In this document: positions 5,914-7,719 of the stretch, in pieces | How the letters are laid out: the number at the start of each line of letters is the position of its first letter | How positions within the stretch are numbered: position 1 is the first letter of the stretch | Origin: Syntrophomonas sp964422685 | GTDB taxonomy: Bacteria > Bacillota > Syntrophomonadia > Syntrophomonadales > Syntrophomonadaceae | NCBI GenBank assembly: GCA_964422685.1 | Contig: CAYRCG010000102.1 | Span: 1 to 7,719, forward strand | Length of the DNA stretch: 7,719 nt | Direction of reading: 5' to 3' | The notes under the pieces: generated by a model | What the model saw: the letters and a program-made list of their open reading frames with translations, nothing else | The model's database searches: none | What the model was told of the DNA's origin: nothing | Translations under genes and position numbers: made by a program

Positions 5914-6244
5914 AAATATTGATTATATCCTGTTCTCTCCGGTATAAGGGAATAAGTTTATTAATCCCCGAAAAAAGCAAAATCTTTTCTACCGATGGTT
6001 TCGCCCCAGCAATATACATCTTACCTTTTTCCGCCTTCATCTTTTTATATCTGCCTATGATTAAACCCAGACCGGAGCTGTCAATAAAGCTTACTTTTTC
6101 CAGGTTTAAAATCAAGTTTTTTACTCCCCGGCTTAGAATCTCATCATCGATTTTTTGCCGGAGATTATCTGTCACCAGCAAATCCAATTCGCCTGATATT
6201 TTCACCACTAAAGTATTTCTTACTAGTTTTAAATCTGTCTCCAT
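5912..6244 (-). CDS. spoIIAA: Anti-anti-sigma factor SpoIIAA
   Basis: SpoIIAA is the STAS-domain protein that, when unphosphorylated, displaces SigF from SpoIIAB in the forespore. I choose ATG 6244 (110 residues; B. subtilis has 117) because GGGGAGGGG (6253-6261) lies 8 bases upstream and the product then starts at the first STAS strand. The frame is open further to a TTG at 6346, but that would add 34 unrelated residues and overlap dacF. LVVKISGELD is at about 12-21 and the phosphorylation motif FIDSSGLGLIIGRYK at 53-67, where S56 corresponds to B. subtilis S58, the serine phosphorylated by SpoIIAB and dephosphorylated by SpoIIE. It follows dacF by 79 bases. No good sigma-H promoter was found in that gap, so it may depend on the dacF promoter or an atypical one. 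Confidence 0.97.
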   Translation of the reverse strand: METDLKLVRNTLVVKISGELDLLVTDNLRQKIDDEILSRGVKNLILNLEKVSFIDSSGLGLIIGRYKKMKAEKGKMYIAGAKPSVEKILLFSGINKLIPLYRREQDIINI

Positions 6245-6252
6245 AGCAAAAT

Positions 6253-6261
6253 CCCCTCCCC
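6253..6261 (-). promoter_or_regulatory. Ribosome binding site deciding the spoIIAA start
   Basis: GGGGAGGGG on the minus strand lies 8 bases before ATG 6244 and favours it over the upstream TTG at 6346. Confidence 0.8.
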
Positions 6262-6323
6262 GTAGTTGGCCGCTAATAAAACCTTCTACAAGGAGGGAAT
6301 GAATACCTTCCACAAAATTCCTT

Positions 6324-7469
6324 TTATAATAGATAGATTTCGGCAAATACCTTCCCGATTTCTTTCAGCAAGCCCCCACGGGCAACATCATCGGGCGCAA
6401 TCAAATTTATCTCTTTGACTAGGTCCTCGTCTTTGTAAAGCGAGATTTCGCCTAATTTTTGTCCCTTGCTTACCGGTGCATCAACGTAAGGGAGGATGGA
6501 GATTTTGCTCGTAATTTTCTTTTCCTCCCCCTTGATTACCGTGCAGCCTACTTCTTCCTCCGCCACCACTTCTACCTGTTCCTGCACACCTTTTCCTATC
6601 TTTACTATCCCGCAACTCTTTCCTTGACCGATTAGACTTTTATAGGCGTATTGGGCAAAACCATAATTTAAAATTTGCATCGAATCGCGAAAATTGCCAT
6701 GTTTCTCCGGGGATGCCAAAACCACAGAAATAAGCCGCAGGCCGTCCCTTTTAGCTGTCCCCACCAAGCAGTATTTGGCCTCATTGGTCCAGCCGGTTTT
6801 AAAACCATCAGCTCCCTGATACCACCAGAGCAATTTATTAGTGTTAAAAAGCTTAAATTCCCCCTGCCTAAGTTCATGTTCCTTGATGGAACAGTATTCT
6901 AGTATCTGAGGGTGAGCCAAGGCTTCACGTCCAATCACCGCCATATCATAAGCACTGGTATAGTGTTTGGGAGCACTAAGCCCATACGAATTCACAAAAT
7001 GGGTGTTCTTCAGACCTAGCTCTTTGCCCTTTTGATTCATTTTGTCGACGAAATTCCGATGGGTTCCCTCCAAGTGTTCGGCAACTGCTACACAGGCATC
7101 GTTGGCTGAACCAACGGCTATAGCGATTAGCATTTCTTCATAGCTCATCTGTTCACCCGGTTCTAGATAAATCTGGGACCCCCCCATCTTCCAGGCATTC
7201 TCACTAGTAACAACTTGGTCCTTTAAACTCACCTTGCCTTCTTCCAGGGCCCCCACCGCCAGTATTAAAGTCATCAGCTTGGTCATGCTCGCCGGAGCTA
7301 ATTGTTTATGTTCGTCCTTGGCCAAGAGTATTTTACCAGAATCAGCATCCATTAGAACATAGGATTCTGCTTTCGCCTCCACCATTTCCGCGCCTAGCGT
7401 GGCGGGAGCAGCGATAAGCAGCATCAGGCTTAATAAGACCAAGCAGGCAACACTTCTTTTAAGATACAT
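6324..7469 (-). CDS. dacF: D-alanyl-D-alanine carboxypeptidase DacF (low-molecular-mass PBP, peptidase S11)
   Basis: DacF removes the terminal D-alanine from peptidoglycan stem peptides and limits cross-linking of the spore cortex. The 381 residues (B. subtilis DacF 389) begin with a signal peptide: a short basic start, a hydrophobic run at about 7-20 and a likely cleavage site near ATLGAEM (23-29). All three active-site motifs are present: SMTK at 61-64 with the nucleophile S61, SAN at 121-123 and KTG at 224-226. A C-terminal PBP5-like beta domain spans about 275-362, followed by an amphipathic tail (GGLLKEIGKVFAEIYLL) that probably anchors it to the outer face of the membrane. GGGGAGG precedes the ATG by about 11 bases. 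Its place directly upstream of spoIIAA matches the conserved dacF-spoIIA order in spore formers. A leader hairpin could cover its ribosome binding site. Confidence 0.97.
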   Translation of the reverse strand: MYLKRSVACLVLLSLMLLIAAPATLGAEMVEAKAESYVLMDADSGKILLAKDEHKQLAPASMTKLMTLILAVGALEEGKVSLKDQVVTSENAWKMGGSQIYLEPGEQMSYEEMLIAIAVGSANDACVAVAEHLEGTHRNFVDKMNQKGKELGLKNTHFVNSYGLSAPKHYTSAYDMAVIGREALAHPQILEYCSIKEHELRQGEFKLFNTNKLLWWYQGADGFKTGWTNEAKYCLVGTAKRDGLRLISVVLASPEKHGNFRDSMQILNYGFAQYAYKSLIGQGKSCGIVKIGKGVQEQVEVVAEEEVGCTVIKGEEKKITSKISILPYVDAPVSKGQKLGEISLYKDEDLVKEINLIAPDDVARGGLLKEIGKVFAEIYLL

Positions 7470-7481
7470 GTTCTAAAACAC

Positions 7482-7519
7482 CTCCCCTGTAATAATCATC
7501 AATAGATTATATTGGGGAG
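7482..7519 (-). promoter_or_regulatory. Leader hairpin able to sequester the dacF ribosome binding site
   Basis: On the minus strand CTCCCC (7514-7519) can pair with GGGGAG (7482-7487) of the dacF Shine-Dalgarno sequence. Inside it a second 6-bp stem, ATAATC / GATTAT, closes a 7-base loop. The structure would begin only a few bases after the predicted transcription start. No ligand-binding motif is recognisable. Confidence 0.5.
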
Positions 7520-7527
7520 TGAAAGCT

Positions 7528-7536
7528 ATTATACCA
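7528..7536 (-). promoter_or_regulatory. Extended -10 promoter of the dacF-spoIIA operon
   Basis: On the minus strand TGG followed by a perfect TATAAT (7528-7533) forms an extended -10 element; transcription would start near 7521, about 50 bases before the dacF ATG. No good -35 box lies 16-18 bases upstream, as is common for extended -10 promoters. I found no convincing sigma-F, sigma-G or sigma-H site or Spo0A box here. Confidence 0.5.
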
Positions 7537-7648
7537 ACAGATTGTAAAGATGACGCAAACCTCTAATTTCTGCTTTTTTCCGGTAGCCCGTTATGTTATT
7601 ATTAATGCAAAGTATCTATATAGCGATAGTGGAGGATGAAAAGCCCAA

Positions 7649-7664
7649 CGCGGCAATCTTCCCA
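7649..7664. repeat. Fragment resembling a dispersed intergenic repeat
   Basis: CGCGGCAATCTTCCCA resembles, from memory, the GCGGCAATCT core of dispersed intergenic repeats seen in several bacterial groups. It is adjacent to the GCGTGAG tandem repeat. One short match is weak evidence, and the rest of any element would lie outside the window. Confidence 0.35.
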
Positions 7665-7666
7665 TG

Positions 7667-7696
7667 GCGTGAGGCGTGAGGCGTGAGGCGTGTGAG
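7667..7696. repeat. 7-bp tandem repeat GCGTGAG, three copies plus a diverged fourth
   Basis: Three perfect GCGTGAG units (7667-7687) are followed by GCGTGTGAG (7688-7696), a copy with a two-base insertion. The array is non-coding, and the seven-base unit would shift any reading frame. It sits at the edge of the window upstream of dacF. Confidence 0.9.
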
Positions 7697-7719
7697 CGGC
7701 TTGGAATGTCTAACGCCCC

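Noticed and set aside
5919..6302. Plus-strand open frame of 127 codons opposite spoIIAA
   Set aside because: Antisense shadow; the minus strand encodes a clear STAS protein with its own ribosome binding site.
6305..6330. Sigma-H promoter (AAGGAATTT) between dacF and spoIIAA
   Set aside because: Only the -35-like half is present; no GAAT-type -10 occurs at the expected distance.
6245..6346. N-terminal extension of SpoIIAA from a TTG at 6346
   Set aside because: It overlaps dacF, does not fit the STAS family start, and ATG 6244 has a strong ribosome binding site.
7040..7052. Spo0A-box-like TTTGTCGAC
   Set aside because: It lies inside the dacF coding sequence, far from any promoter, and is a partial match.
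7637..7684. Short plus-strand frame starting after GGAGG at the right edge
   Set aside because: Spacing to the ATG is zero, it runs into the tandem repeat and stops after about 16 codons.

Overview
The window comes from an endospore-forming, low-to-medium GC member of the Firmicutes (class Clostridia or a close relative). This rests on a complete dacF-spoIIAA-spoIIAB-sigF sporulation cluster, strong AGGAGG-type ribosome binding sites, GTG starts, and a Cys-rich DUF4489-type protein that I know only from anaerobic spore formers. I cannot name a genus.

The left half (1-3628) is a minus-strand run of four genes. In transcription order it encodes a DNRLRE-domain structural protein without a signal peptide, a nucleotide-sugar dehydrogenase, an SDR nucleotide-sugar epimerase/dehydratase, and a glycosyltransferase cut by the window edge (probably family GT10, fucosyltransferase-like). 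Gaps of 29, 42 and 71 bases suggest one operon that makes an activated sugar and transfers it, possibly onto the structural protein encoded first.

A 341-base divergent intergenic region (3629-3969) follows. It holds a sigma-K-like promoter candidate for the operon, a 29-bp near-perfect palindrome resembling a dispersed REP-type repeat, a sigma-A-like promoter candidate facing right, and a long leader with potential secondary structure. The plus-strand gene it feeds (3970-4563) encodes a DUF4489-like protein carrying an in-frame (Gly-Pro)5 hexanucleotide repeat. A long perfect stem-loop, probably a bidirectional terminator, separates it from the convergent sporulation cluster.

The right half (4690-7469, minus strand) runs dacF -> spoIIAA -> spoIIAB -> sigF: a D-alanyl-D-alanine carboxypeptidase, then the anti-anti-sigma factor, the anti-sigma factor/kinase and the forespore sigma factor. 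All catalytic and regulatory residues I could check are present. Two features stand out: a perfect 10-base Shine-Dalgarno sequence for spoIIAB placed 25 bases from its start with a hairpin in between, and a hairpin that can cover the dacF ribosome binding site. The last 250 bases hold an extended -10 promoter for dacF and, near the edge, a GCGTGAG tandem repeat beside a dispersed-repeat-like fragment.

Main hypothesis: the left cluster plus the DUF4489 gene is a little-described spore-surface (coat/exosporium-like) or cell-surface glycoprotein module next to the sigma-F locus. Position, lack of signal peptides, high cysteine content and the sigma-K-like promoter support it; none of these proves it.
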